DNA of 64,000 nucleotides, taken from the NCBI GenBank assembly GCA_963718635.1, contig OY970367.1, forward strand, positions 1,302,001-1,366,000, given 5' to 3'. Source of the stretch: JAIOQJ01 sp963718635. GTDB lineage: Bacteria > Planctomycetota > Planctomycetia > Gemmatales > Gemmataceae. How positions within the stretch are numbered: the first letter of the stretch is position 1; every line of letters starts with the position of its first letter. The translations under genes were made by a program, and so were the position numbers. A model generated the notes under the pieces. That model made no database searches, was not told the origin of the DNA, and worked only from the letters and a program-made list of their open reading frames with translations. Of the stretch, positions 25,994 to 36,385 are shown piece by piece.

Positions 25994-27648
25994 TCAATAC
26001 ACGTCGCGTTGGTAACGTTTGGCTTTGCTCATCGATTTGATGTACTCTTTAGCAGAATCCGGGGTCATGTTGCCCTGTTCGGCGACGATCGCGTGGAGGG
26101 CGTGATCGACATCCAGGGCCATGCGGCGGGCATCGCCGCAGACGTAGAAGTGCGCACCGTTTTGAACCCAATCCCAAATTTGAGAGGCGTTCTCCATCAT
26201 GCGATGTTGCACGTAAACTTTCTCCTTTTGATCCCGCGAGAAAGCGGTGTGGAGAGAAGTCAGGACGCCGTTTTTCTGATAGCCTCCATTTCCTCCTGGT
26301 AGAGGAAGTCGGATTCACGGCGCTGGTCGCCGAAGAAGAGCCAGTTCTTTCCCTTGGCGCCCGGCCGCAGCGCGGTCTTCGAGAAACGCACGGAAAGGGG
26401 CGATGCCCGTGCCGGGGCCAACCATGATAATCGGGACGCTCCCATCGGCCGGCAGGCGGAAGCCAGGTGAAACGTGTACGAACACCCCTGCTTTCTGGCG
26501 CGTTCGCAGTGTCTCGGTGAGGAAGTTGGAGGCCACTCCCTTTCGCTGACGGCCGCCATGCACGTATCGGACAACGCCGACCGTGAGATGCACTTCTTCG
26601 GGATGCGCTTTCAACGAGGAGGAGATCGAATAGAGCCGAGGTTGGAGCGGCGACAGCGCGGCAATCATATCGGTGATGGCCGGTCGGGCGGAAGGGAATT
26701 GTTCGAGCAGATCGAGCACATCCCAGGCCGCGGGGATGCCTTCCACATCGTCGTTGACCAACGTGTTGAGCGTGCCGGCTTCCGAAGGGTCGGATGCATT
26801 GGCCGCCATCAAAGAGGCGAATTGATCACTTACCTTCGTCAAGACAAAGTGCTTCGCGAGTGCGTCGTAAGCATGGACATGCAACCCGCCAGCGACGGCC
26901 ACGAGTTCGTCGCCCCGAGCCCATCCGCGCAGCACCGATTCAACCAACTCGGGATCGTTCTCCGGCATCAGGCCCAGCGCATCACCGACTTCATAACTCA
27001 GTCCGCTCCCTTTCAGGCTGAACGCCACGAAGCGCACATCTTTCTCGGAGCCAGGTCGATTGAGAGGACGGCATTGCAACAGCGGCGCATGAAACGGGTT
27101 CTTTCGATCGTAAAGCGCGGCCGGACTAAACGCGGCTGCTTTCGGCGCGTGCCCATTCGTTCCGGCGCGGCCGTCCCATTCGACGTATGGCGCCCGTTTG
27201 TTCCAACAGTGGGAAGCGCCTTGCGATTGGCAGCAAGCTCCTTCAACTTTTTCGCAGTCTCTTTGCCGCCGGGCGTGCATTTGGTCAGTTCGGTTTCTTC
27301 ACCGCTGGCGATCGCCTCCGAATAGGTTTTGCAGAGATAGCCGCACGCGCCGCAATCGAGCTGGGCCATGGCGGCCATCATCACACGCTCGATCGGTTTG
27401 CCTTCGGCCAGCTTCAATCGCTCGTCCATTGGCAAGGCGGCGTCGTGCCAAGGAAAATCTTCTTCGACAACAGGGGCCGGCGTCGACAGCTTTCCGTTGG
27501 GAGGGAGATGGCCGTTGCCATTCGGCGCAGCGAGATTTGTGCCGCGATCGACGCCGAATACGCCGGCAAAGAAGCCGTTGAGCCAGGCCCGCTGGGCGGG
27601 CGAGAAAGGAGCGGTTTCAGGAAGAATCGGAATCGCCATGTTGTGCAT
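25994..27648 (-). CDS. [4Fe-4S]/FNR-type reductase (CysJ-like), likely donor for nitrite reduction; three frameshifts
   Basis: Order of parts: a short N-terminus (FSPAQRAWLNGFFAGVFGV); an Rnf-type iron-sulfur motif DCGACGYLCKTYSEAIASGE followed by KCTPGG; then the FAD/NADPH domains of sulfite-reductase alpha subunits. In the latter, LYSISSSLKAHP and HLTVGVVRY bind FAD, GVASNFL and VGPGTGIAPFRAFLEDR bind NADPH, and RYQRDVY is the typical C-terminus. Frame breaks lie near 27155, 26350 and 26285. The flavodoxin domain of normal CysJ is absent. It is the last gene of the nitrate operon, 6 bases after nirA, so it likely passes NADPH electrons to NirA. Confidence 0.78.
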
Positions 27649-27654
27649 TGCTCT

Positions 27655-29467
27655 TTATGCAGAAACCAGTTGTTGTTCGAACATTGTCTTTAACTGATCG
27701 GTGGGTTGACGGCGGACAAATTCGTTGAATGTCTCGTCAGGAGCGAGACGGTGCGACTTGTAGCCTCGAAGCATGTTTTCAATGACTGCCGGCAACTCCT
27801 CAGCGACAACGCTCTTGTACATCTCGCGGCCGATATGTTGTTCTTCGCCGTAGCCGCCGCCGATGAACACGTGGTAGCCTTCGACCATATCGTCGCCGAC
27901 GGCGACCTTCGTGCCAAGCATCCCGATATCGCCGAGATAGTGCTGGGCGCAGGAATTCGAGCAGCCGGTGACGTGAATGTTGATCGGCTGGTCGAGTTCG
28001 AGTTTCGCGTCGAGATGGTCGGCGATCGCCAAGGCATGCCGCTTCGTGTTGGAGGCGGCGAACTTGCAGCCGGCGTTGCCCGTGCAGGCGATCAACCCGC
28101 CGCGGCAGCTGGAGGCTTTCCAATGCAAACCTAAATCTTCGATTCCCTTTTGAAGCGCCGGCACATCATCTGCTTTCACGTCCGAGATCAGCAAGTTTTG
28201 CCAGACGGTCATGCGGATCGTGCCGCTGCCGTAGCGGTCGGCGAGGTCGGCTAAGCCGTGCATCTGGTCGGCAAGCATTCTTCCGACCGGCAACAGCACC
28301 CCGACATAGAACAGGCCCGGTTGTTTCTGTGCATGAACGCCGAGGTGGCCGTGCTTATCGACGGCCGGCCTTGGCTCACATTCGGCAAGGGGGAATCGAG
28401 TTAGTTTGAAGGGCAAATGTTTCTCAGTTTCAGCGATGTACTTTTCGTGACCCCAGCGGTCAAGGACATATTTAAGCCGGGCTTTCGTGCGGTCGGTGCG
28501 GTCACCGTTCTCGTTGAAGACGCGGACGACGGCCGTAGCGACAGCGACGCATTGATTGGGCGAAAGCAGCACGCCTTCGTCCTTGGCGAAGTCTTTATGC
28601 CCACTGATTCCGCCCAACAGCAACCGGAAATAAACGCCGGCTGGGACGGACTTGCCTTCACCAACGCGGACTGCATGAAGCCAATATCGTTCGTATCCTC
28701 TAAGGCGCTGACCGCGCCGCCGCCGTCATACGCGATGTTGAATTTCCGAGGCAGGCCGTACATCTCCCGATGGTTGAGGATGTGATAGTGCATGTCGCGG
28801 GCAAACGTCCGTGTGTCAATCAGTTCGGACGGGTCGATGCCGGCCGTTGGGCTGCCGGTTACGTTGCGGATGTTGTCCGCGCCCGACCCGCGGACGACGA
28901 TCCCAAGGTCCTGAAGAGCGGTGAGCACTTCAGGTCCATCGGCGCTTGAATATCGCGTATCTGAAGGTTGGCCCGCGTAGTTGCGTCGGCGAAACCGCCG
29001 CCCCATTGCTCCGCTATCTTGGCGATGCCACGGAATTGGTGAGAGGTCAAAATCCCGCCGGGCATGCGCAGCCGGCACATGTAGGAGTTTTGGGCGGGCG
29101 CAACGTAGAATAGTCCGTGGTATTTGAATGCGAGTACATCGTCGCCTTTTGGAAACCGATTCTCGGCTGCATGCTTCGTGAGATCGTCCCACATATCGAG
29201 CGGATGCCGCTTTCGCTTGGCTTCTTCTTGCGGGCAGAGTTTTTTTCCTTCGGCCACGAAGCGGTTTTGCGCTATGAGGTGAACCGAATCAGGTCCGGTA
29301 GGGACGGCCTCTGCTGTCGGCTTGCCGTTATATGTTCCGCTCGTTTCAGCGAAACGTAGGGTCGCGGCGAACGTCGGCAGGCCGCTGGCCGCTCGGGTCA
29401 GCTCCGCGCCGCTGACAAATCCTTCGAGGTATTGCTTTTGATCGTCGTTGAATACTTCTGAAATCAT
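27655..29467 (-). CDS. nirA: Ferredoxin-type nitrite reductase (two frameshifts)
   Basis: NirA reduces nitrite to ammonium with six electrons at a siroheme coupled to [4Fe-4S]. ATG 29467 has GAGG upstream. The half-repeats are visible: ...YMCRLRMPGGILTSHQFRGI and TTRANLQIRDI; then HILNHREMYGLPRKFNIAYD; GVYFRLLLGG; and the cluster ligands TGNAGCKFA and TGCSNSCAQHYLGDIG. Breaks near 28938 and 28672 separate three conserved pieces. Length about 604 residues when joined, normal for NirA. It stands between narK and the Fe-S/flavin reductase. Confidence 0.88.
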
Positions 29468-29520
29468 GAGGAACCTCAATTGCCGATCAGCTCAAGAACG
29501 ACTCGACCAGCCCGCCCGAC

Positions 29521-30833
29521 TTAGCTCGCCATTTCAACCGTGGATGGCGCGATCGATGGTTCCACAACCCGGCTGCCCGCAAACTGGCTCAGGAAGAATA
29601 AAAAGGTGCTGACTGCGGTCAGCGCGGTGAGCAATGCAAACGTGGTTTGCGGCACTCCGGTCCACTTGTTCAAGTAGGCCCATGCGGGCGGCAGCAGGAA
29701 CCCGCCCAATGCTCCGAGCATTCCGACAAGGCCGCCTACCGCTCCCACGTCGCGAGGGAAATGATCGGGAATCAATTTAAACACGGCCGCCTTGCCCACA
29801 CCCATGCCACAGCCGAGCACGAACACCAATGCGGTGAAGATCGATACTCCCAATCCGAGCGGCGCGGATAAAAATCCAAGGCTTGCCAGCATGATTGCAA
29901 ATACAACCCACATGACGCCCGTCGCGCCATAACGATCCGAAAGCCAACCGCCGACCGGTCGGAGCAAACTAGCTGGAAAGATGTAAAGCGTGGTGAGCAA
30001 ACTGGCCACACGCAATAAGGAGGTGGCGCCGTCGGGGCCTTCGGGAATATCGAAGGCCACCCGCAATTCAGAGCCGTAGACCGAGATGTAAAATTTCGGC
30101 AAAGCGAGCGATAAAGCGACGTAAGCGCCGAACACGACGACATATTGTAAGCCGTATTCCCATACGCGAGCCATTTTCAAAGGAGCAAGGATGGAACGGT
30201 AAGTTCGCCCTTTAGCAGGCGTGTGGTCTGGATGCGGCGCCAGAACCATACAGCGGTCGCCATCCCGATCAACAGCACTGAGTAGAGGGCCGGGTAGAAG
30301 CGCCAGCCATCTGGCAGCAACCCGCCGAACAAGCCGCCGACGGGAATGGCGGTCAGGAGAACCGCTCCGAAGAGTCCAAAGATTAGTTTGGTGACCGAGG
30401 CGCCTACATTGCCCGCGCCGAACACGCCGAGAGCGAGCCCCTGCTGCTGTTTCGGGAACCAAGCAGCGTTCCAGGCAATGCCCACGGTGAAGCCGTTGCC
30501 GGCCAAGCCAAAGACAAGCGCGCAGCAAAACAGTTCCTCATACGAAGTGGCACGGCTGACCCAGAATGTCGGCACGGCGGTGATGAGCAGGAGGATGGTC
30601 ATCATCATGCGGCCGCCGTAGAGATCCGCCCAGACGCCGAACATCAGCCGGGGAAGTGCGCCGGCTAAGATGGCGGCAGCGCCGAGCCAGCCCAGCTGGA
30701 TGTCCGTCAGCTGCAGTTCCTTTTGGATTGGAACGCCGAGTACGCCGAACATCAGCCAGACGGCAAACATCAGCGTGAAGGCCGTCGTGGAGAAGACGAG
30801 CACTCGCCGCCGCTTCGAGACTTCGGAGATCAT
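29521..30833 (-). CDS. narK: NarK-type nitrate/nitrite MFS transporter (frameshift about 30180-30240)
   Basis: From MISEVSKRRR, 12 helices follow. Signature parts are GLAGNGFTVGIAWNAAWFPK (nitrate signature 1, N-terminal half) and VFKLIPDHFPRDVGAVGGLV with GALGGFLLPP (signature 2, C-terminal half). These mark NarK/NasA-type nitrate porters. The first half is in frame with the upstream reductase; the second half is in another frame from about 30240 down. ATG 30833 is the natural start of a stand-alone transporter. It lies between the nitrate and nitrite reductase genes. Confidence 0.82.
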
Positions 30834-32288
30834 ACTTCTCAACCTTTCCCGCGCCCGGCTCGCCGTGGCATTCTTGAGAATCAGATTAGCCAGTTGACCG
30901 CGGCAGGACCCACAGCCGGTGCCTGCATTTGTTTTGGCGGACAGGCTGGGCAGCGTGTCGCACCCGGCCCGTATTTCCGCGATCAACGTCGATGTATTGA
31001 CGTGGTGGCAATTACAGACTTCCGGATCGTTGCTGCGAGAGGTTCCACAACCCGCGTCTGTCGATGCGAGTATGTCTAGCCGGTTGGCAGGCAGCGGGGT
31101 TCGGTCGTCAAACATCTGAACAAGACCTGCAGCCGCCGATGAATCGCCAACCAAAACGGCGCCGGCAAGCCTTCCATCGCGAATGATCAGTTTTCGGTAG
31201 ACCGCGCGCTTTTCCTCGATGATCTGTACGATTTCGTCGTTGGCATTTTCGGAGTCGATGGCGCCCATGCTCGCGACTTCAACGCCCGCCACTTTCAACT
31301 TTGTGTATACTTTTGAACCGGTGTAACGGCTTTGCGGGTTCACTCCGGTCAGCACATCGGCCAGGATGGCGCACTGCTCGTAGATCGGCTGGACAGTCCC
31401 ATAGACCTGTCCATCGCACTCCGCGCATTCGCCCACAGCGTAAAGCCCGGGCAACAGAGTCTCAAGGCGGTGATCGACCAGAATCCCGCTGTTGGTAGGC
31501 ACATCCGAATCCCGCGCGAGATCGACTCGCGGCTTTACCCCGCTGGTAAACACGACCATATCGGCAGGCAATTTTTCCTCGCCGCCGAGCTCCAGCGCCT
31601 CGACGTGCGAGTGTCCGAGCACTGCTCGGGTATTGGCCGACGTACGGACGGTTATGCCAAGCCGCTCAATGGCACGCCGTAGGAATTGGCCGCCCAGTGA
31701 ATCGACCTGACGATTCATCAAGGTGTCGAAGAGATGGGCGACGGTGACTTGCATCCCTAAGTCCGACAGCCCCTTGGCAGCCTCGAGCCCGAGCAGGCCA
31801 CCACCAACTACAACAGCACGCTTGTCGGGCTTGGCCCAGGCGCGCATCTTCTCGACATCGTCAATCGTGCGATAAGCAAAGACACCCTGTTTTGGCTTGC
31901 CATCGGGCCCATGGAGCCCCTCGACCTGCGGCACGCGGGGCAGGCTGCCCGTGGCGAAGATAGCCACGTCGAAATAGTGCTCCCGTCCGTCGGCCGTCCA
32001 AAGCCGACGAGAGGCGTGCGACAGTCGAGCTACGTTCTGCCCGGAATAAAACTGGACCCCTTTTTCCGCGTACCATTTCGATGGTTTAAGTGTGATTTCG
32101 TCAACCGTTCCGCCCTTGAGCACACGGTTAAGCAAGATCCGGTTGTAGGCGCCGTGCGGCTCTTCCCCAAAAACGGAGACGTCGAACATGCTTAGCCCGC
32201 TGCGACGCGACAGATCGTCGAGCAGCCGGCTCGTGGCCATTCCATTGCCGATAATCGCAAGCTTTCGTCGAACCACATCGAACCTCAA
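30177..32288 (-). CDS. NirB-like FAD/NAD(P) reductase with BFD [2Fe-2S], in frame with NarK
   Basis: Residues 1-400 are a pyridine-nucleotide disulfide oxidoreductase: LAIIGNGMATSRLLDDL, VVVGGGLLGLEAAKGLSDLG and GLYAVGECAECDG. Next is a BFD-like [2Fe-2S] domain, CNCHHVNTSTLIAEI with GTGCGSCRGQL. This equals the N-terminal half of NirB. The siroheme half is absent, so it may feed electrons to the molybdenum nitrate reductase. After about residue 485 the frame runs directly into NarK with no stop. Either a true fusion or a lost stop codon. Start ATG 32288 follows nasA by about 150 bases containing a GC-rich palindrome. Confidence 0.8.
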   Translation of the reverse strand: MRFDVVRRKLAIIGNGMATSRLLDDLSRRSGLSMFDVSVFGEEPHGAYNRILLNRVLKGGTVDEITLKPSKWYAEKGVQFYSGQNVARLSHASRRLWTADGREHYFDVAIFATGSLPRVPQVEGLHGPDGKPKQGVFAYRTIDDVEKMRAWAKPDKRAVVVGGGLLGLEAAKGLSDLGMQVTVAHLFDTLMNRQVDSLGGQFLRRAIERLGITVRTSANTRAVLGHSHVEALELGGEEKLPADMVVFTSGVKPRVDLARDSDVPTNSGILVDHRLETLLPGLYAVGECAECDGQVYGTVQPIYEQCAILADVLTGVNPQSRYTGSKVYTKLKVAGVEVASMGAIDSENANDEIVQIIEEKRAVYRKLIIRDGRLAGAVLVGDSSAAAGLVQMFDDRTPLPANRLDILASTDAGCGTSRSNDPEVCNCHHVNTSTLIAEIRAGCDTLPSLSAKTNAGTGCGSCRGQLANLILKNATASRARERLRSMISEVSKRRRVLVFSTTAFTLMFAVWLMFGVLGVPIQKELQLTDIQLGWLGAAAILAGALPRLMFGVWADLYGGRMMMTILLLITAVPTFWVSRATSYEELFCCALVFGLAGNGFTVGIAWNAAWFPKQQQGLALGVFGAGNVGASVTKLIFGLFGAVLLTAIPVGGLFGGLLPDGWRFYPALYSVLLIGMATAVWFWRRIQTTRLLKGELTVPSLLL

Positions 32289-32368
32289 GTCTTAGCGTCC
32301 GCCTGCCTTTGCAGGGTGAGGGCAGAGCGCTTTGCTCATCAACAACCGTTTCGACACCCGCAGCCTTT

Positions 32369-32412
32369 CCCCCCACCCCCTCCCCCCCCGCAGAGCCGGG
32401 GGGAGGGTGGGA
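32369..32412. repeat. GC-rich dispersed palindrome
   Basis: Another copy of the C-run/G-run element seen at 656-790, here with core GCAGAGCC. It lies inside the nitrate operon, between nasA and the NirB-like gene. Confidence 0.75.
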
Positions 32413-32437
32413 AGCCCGAGCTGCGGTTTCAAACTAC

Positions 32438-34594
32438 TCATTCCGCTTCTTGGGCAACCAATTCTTTCACGGCGGCGATACGAACTGCAGCCACTTTGAA
32501 TTCGGGCATTCGGCTGATCGGATCGAGGGCGGGATTCGTCAACAAATTCGCAGCTTTCGACCCGCCCCAGTGAAACGGAACAAACAACGTGTCGGGTCGA
32601 ATGTCGGCAGTCACGTCGGCTTCAAACTCCGCTTTCCCTCGGCGCGTCTCAAGCACCAGGATGCAACCCGCGGTCGCGCCGATACGAGCAGCAAGGCGAG
32701 GATGGAGTTGCACCCGCGGCCGGGGCTGCGCTTCACGAAGTTCAGCAATGAGCCGGGTCTGAGCGCCCGAATTGTAATGCTCCTTGTAGCGGCCGGTCGT
32801 CAGGTATAAAGGGTAATCGCGGTCCGGCTCTTCGCCCGCGGCACGATGCTCGACGGCATGGAAGCGAGCCCGGCCATCCGCGTGGGCAAAGCGCTCGGCG
32901 AAAAGCCTTGGCGTGCCGGGATGGTCTTCCGAAGGGCAGGGCCAGAACACGCCATCTTCCGCGTCGATCCGGTCGTAGGTGATCCCGCTGTAGTCTGCGA
33001 TTCCTCCTGCGGTCGCCCGACGCAATTCATCGAACACTTCGCGCTGACTATGAAAGGCGAATTTGTCGCCGCAGCCGAGCCGATGCGCCAATTCACGGAT
33101 GATCTCGACGTCGCTTCGAACGCCCGCCGGCGGCTCGGCGGCTATCCGCCGGCGGATAACCCGCCCTTCCAAATTCGTCATCGTGCCTTCTTCTTCCGCC
33201 CACTGACAGACCGGCAAAACCGCGTGGGCGTGTTCAGTCGTTTCGTTGGCAAAGGAATCGCACACGACAAGCAATTCGAGTGATTGCAATCGCTTGCCAA
33301 TGTGCCCCGCATTCGGCGAGGCCACTGCAACGTTCGACCCCATCACGAGAAGCCCTCGTATCCCACCTTCAGGACCTAATGAATCGAATAGTTCGTAAGC
33401 GCTTTTTCCCTTTCGAGGCAATGATGCCGGATCGACTCCCCAGACCCGAGCAACGGCTTCGCGATGAGCATCAACTTCAATCAACCGGTAACCCGGAAGC
33501 TGGTCGGCCTTTTGGCCATGTTCCCGACCGCCTTGCCCATTGCCCTGTCCGGTAAGGCACCCGTAGCCGCTCGATGGTTTGCCGATTTTGCCCAGCGCCA
33601 GCATTAAATTGATGAATGCAAGGACTGAATCGACGCCTTTGCTCTGCTGTTCGGGTCCGCGACCGGTCAAGATCATCGCCGTGCGTGCCTCCGCCAGCCA
33701 ACGCACAGTTTGCCGCAGTGCGGCTTCGCTTACTCCAGTGATGCGCTCAACTACCACGGGATCGTAAGTAAGCACTGTCTGGCGAACGGCTTCAAACCCC
33801 ACCGTTCGGGAGGCGATGAACTCCTCATCAATGTGCTTTTCTTCAATGGCGATAAACAGCAGGCCGTTGGCCAGCGCCAAGTCGGAGCCGGGAGCAACCG
33901 GCAAATGCATGTCGGCCGTTACCACGGTGGAGGTCCGCCGAGGGTCAGCGACGATCAGACGGCCGCCCGCACTTTTCTGCCTCTCAAACCACTGCATGAT
34001 CGGTGGCAATGTGTCGGCTGCGTTAGCCCCTACGAGAAGAATGACTTCGGCATGCTCGATATCGCTGATGGGGAACGGCATTCCGCGATCAATGCCGAAT
34101 GCCCGATTGTTGGCGGCTGCAGCGCTCGACATGCAATAACGGCCGTTGTAATCGATGTTCGCTGTGCCGACCGCCACTCGGGCAAACTTGCCCAATAGGT
34201 ACGATTTTTCGTTCGTCAACGCCCCGGAACCAAACACCCCGAAAGCATCGGGGCCGTGCGATTCGCGAATGCCTCGAATTCCGTCCGCTACGAAATCAAA
34301 AGCCTGAACCCATGTCACCGGAGCTAAACGACCTGCGCGGTTTCGGATCTGTGGAGTTGCAAGCCGTTGCGGCAGCTCCAGCAAGCCGCCCGATGTCCAC
34401 CCTTTGATGCACAGTTGGCCGTTGTTGACCGGGAATCGAGCATCGCCCTTTACCGTCCAATTCCGAGTCTCCAAATTTTGAGACATCAGAATGCCGCACT
34501 GGAACGCGCAATAGGGGCAATGAGTTTTCACCGGGAGGCCGAGAGTTTCCAACTCAATACGCCTTACAGCAGATGTCACATCCCCTTTTAACAA
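32438..34594 (-). CDS. nasA: Assimilatory nitrate reductase, molybdopterin catalytic subunit
   Basis: The 718-residue enzyme starts with a [4Fe-4S] binding pattern, Cys26-x2-Cys29-x3-Cys33...Cys62 (THCPYCAFQC and GQLCIKG). Molybdopterin-binding hallmarks follow (GRYCMSSAAAANNRAFG; LLVGANAADTLPP; LTGQGNGQGGREHGQKADQL). The C-terminal MopB domain ends with PLYLTTGRYKEHYNSGAQTR and FVPFHWGG. Size and order match NasA/NarB of assimilation rather than the larger NarG. It starts at TTG with GAGG upstream and is the first gene of the operon. Intact. Confidence 0.9.
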   Translation of the reverse strand: MLKGDVTSAVRRIELETLGLPVKTHCPYCAFQCGILMSQNLETRNWTVKGDARFPVNNGQLCIKGWTSGGLLELPQRLATPQIRNRAGRLAPVTWVQAFDFVADGIRGIRESHGPDAFGVFGSGALTNEKSYLLGKFARVAVGTANIDYNGRYCMSSAAAANNRAFGIDRGMPFPISDIEHAEVILLVGANAADTLPPIMQWFERQKSAGGRLIVADPRRTSTVVTADMHLPVAPGSDLALANGLLFIAIEEKHIDEEFIASRTVGFEAVRQTVLTYDPVVVERITGVSEAALRQTVRWLAEARTAMILTGRGPEQQSKGVDSVLAFINLMLALGKIGKPSSGYGCLTGQGNGQGGREHGQKADQLPGYRLIEVDAHREAVARVWGVDPASLPRKGKSAYELFDSLGPEGGIRGLLVMGSNVAVASPNAGHIGKRLQSLELLVVCDSFANETTEHAHAVLPVCQWAEEEGTMTNLEGRVIRRRIAAEPPAGVRSDVEIIRELAHRLGCGDKFAFHSQREVFDELRRATAGGIADYSGITYDRIDAEDGVFWPCPSEDHPGTPRLFAERFAHADGRARFHAVEHRAAGEEPDRDYPLYLTTGRYKEHYNSGAQTRLIAELREAQPRPRVQLHPRLAARIGATAGCILVLETRRGKAEFEADVTADIRPDTLFVPFHWGGSKAANLLTNPALDPISRMPEFKVAAVRIAAVKELVAQEAE

Positions 34595-35126
34595 TTGGGC
34601 CTCAAAGCTGGGCCAAGGGGGAGGAAATGGCGAGAGAGTTTAAGCGACAAGGGCACATAACGCATCCCGTATGCCGCCAACCTGTAGAAAAGGAGAATTG
34701 TGCTATCTGCAGTCGCAGCAGGATGTTACACGGCAGGTACAACGGAGTTTTTTGGTTGTTCGTTTGTAAAGGAAATGGTAAACGATGCGCTTCGCAGCAG
34801 AGTCTGCTTGATTGATATGCACTTCACCTCAGAATGTCTGAAGATTGTCGTCGTACTTTGAACTCACTCGAACTAGGTATTGTGCGTAATTGTGCGTAAT
34901 GTGGCTTTGCGAACTCGACGTTTCGTAGCACAACTACAAGTTTGACTCGAATTCACGCCTAACTTCGGATCGATGCCGAGGACATTGAATTCTGGAAGAT
35001 GAACGGCTGCAATGGCGGCACGGGCTAGAACAATCTTACTCGCGGGTGCGCGAAAGAAGACCAGCCGAAAAGAAGTTTGCAGGAAACCTAGAGAGTACGG
35101 GCTCACATATAGCCTGGACACCCAAT
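34595..35126. other. Gap upstream of the nitrate operon
   Basis: This stretch must hold the nasA promoter. A plus-strand frame from 34627 (62 residues, ribosome-like GGGGGAGGA before it, cysteines in CAIC) is weak and not called as a gene. The direct repeat TTGTGCGTAA at about 34880-34897 is short. I cannot identify a regulator site or a leader RNA. Confidence 0.4.
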
Positions 35127-35657
35127 TCATTTTCGGGTTCGCAGTAGGTAATCCACCAAACCATACAACCATCGGAAAAAGCGTCCATGCGGCCGACTAG
35201 TGTGTGCCTGGAAATCAATCTTTCTCGCAAAATAGGCTACTACCACTCCATAAAAGGGCCCTTCGAGTCCTTCGAGGGTGTGTTCAATATCTTCATCTGG
35301 GCCTAGCTTGCTTCTCCAAGTTCCGTCCGCCATCTGGCGGGCAGTGTGGGTTACCTCATTATTCAGTGCATCGAGGGCAATCTTTTCTTTTCCGCGCTGA
35401 TGCTTTCTCGTGCGGCATATGACAAAGCCAACTGTGGAAAAGGCAGCGGCAAAAGCGGCAATTGTCGGCTCGATAGGCACGCCTTTCGGCCAATAATCAC
35501 CGCTTTTCGGCGGGTATTCGTTTGGCCACCATGCGCGATTATAATCGCGCACCGCGAAGGCGATGCAATTGTAATAGGCAGGTTCGCTTGTTCGGCGAAA
35601 ACCGAGTGATTTCAGTTTGGGAAAGTATTCATCGTAATATGACTCGGGCATTGTCAT
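35127..35657 (-). CDS. DUF7689-domain protein
   Basis: Typical features are NCIAFAVRDYNRAWWPNEY near the N-terminus, YWPKGVPIEPT, then EKIALDALNNEVTHTARQMA, TWRSKLGPDEDIEH and LEGPFYGVVVAYFAR. This pattern matches the DUF7689 family in my memory. The conserved Cys/His/Asp residues suggest a papain-like fold, but that is inference. It starts 4 bases after the reconstructed end of its upstream partner. About 176 residues, intact. Confidence 0.7.
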   Translation of the reverse strand: MTMPESYYDEYFPKLKSLGFRRTSEPAYYNCIAFAVRDYNRAWWPNEYPPKSGDYWPKGVPIEPTIAAFAAAFSTVGFVICRTRKHQRGKEKIALDALNNEVTHTARQMADGTWRSKLGPDEDIEHTLEGLEGPFYGVVVAYFARKIDFQAHTSRPHGRFFRWLYGLVDYLLRTRK

Positions 35658-35660
35658 TCT

Positions 35661-36081
35661 TTACAAATCAAAACCCTGGATTTTACCCCATTCAAATCCA
35701 CGCATTCGCCATTGCTTTGCCGTTTCCTTGATCTTCTTCTCGAACGGGGTCCTCGCCGGTTATACTGCTGAGAGCCCAAAACCAACTGTCAAGGTTGGTC
35801 TTAAGTTCCTGCAAAATTAGTGGGACAACCGCCGAGCCCATGCCAATGATCTTTTGATAAGCCGGGTGCATTGCCAACTTGGCGCTTGAGGAATGTGGGC
35901 CCCTTCGAGATTTCCACTCGGCTGCCAAGCGACTGAATTTTTCACCCAATCGCTCTTCGGTTATTTCCGTTGTCGTAGCATCAATCGAATCGTACGGAGG
36001 CGAGGCCGCAGCAAGGTTAGCAATTTCCGGCTGATTCAAGACGCTGTCTTGCTGTTTACTCAGAATTTGCATCTCCCACAC
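35661..36081 (-). CDS. Hypothetical partner of the DUF7689 gene (frameshift near 35695)
   Basis: The C-terminal half carries HPAYQKIIGMGSAVVPLILQ then SWFWALSSITGEDPV, a conserved motif I have seen before DUF7689 genes. An extra T after GCGTGGATT stops the frame at 35692; removing it gives IEWGKIQGFDL and a stop at 35661. Start not certain: ATG 36072 (MQILSKQQ) is also possible. The N-terminal third is variable. The pair is probably one functional unit, function unknown. Confidence 0.6.
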
Positions 36082-36298
36082 CTTCGTTGCGGTTTACTTC
36101 GTCGGGCGTATTGTCGCTTTCAAGGGCCATCCGTTGATTCAAGAGGGTCTTCCGATGTTGCCTCCAGAAGAGTTGCCACTTTCCCAATCCATGCGTGCAA
36201 CCTCCTCAAGAAGTACTTTTTCAGGTTAGAGTAGATATCGGCACGTTGCAATGGCATACCAAAGCGGATTGCGCAGAGCTTAGGACCATACTGGCATT

Positions 36299-36377
36299 CG
36301 TAGGGTGGGTGAAGGCTTTGCGATACTCACGTTCTGAGCGCAACAGTGGGTTGCGCAGAGCCTCCACCCACCCTACC
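36299..36377. repeat. Hairpin repeat with GTAGGGTGGGTG arms
   Basis: CGTAGGGTGGGTGAAGGCTT faces AGCCTCCACCCACCCTACCG, with GCGCA-type inner arms. It lies 9 bases downstream of the porin stop codon on the minus strand and may also end its transcript. The remaining 36082-36298 holds nothing I can name. Confidence 0.7.
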
Positions 36378-36385
36378 GACTCAGA

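Noticed and set aside
26474..27325. 283-residue plus-strand frame
   Set aside because: Antisense to the Fe-S/flavin reductase, whose motifs are clear on the minus strand.
34573..34815. Small plus-strand frame with cysteine pairs (CAIC, KGNGKRC) and a GGGGGAGGA upstream
   Set aside because: Spacing to the ATG is too short, the cysteine pattern fits no zinc-ribbon I know, and the region is otherwise promoter DNA of the nitrate operon.
34873..35172. Minus-strand 99-residue frame below the DUF7689 gene
   Set aside because: It overlaps the end of the DUF7689 gene in another frame, and its composition is not protein-like.
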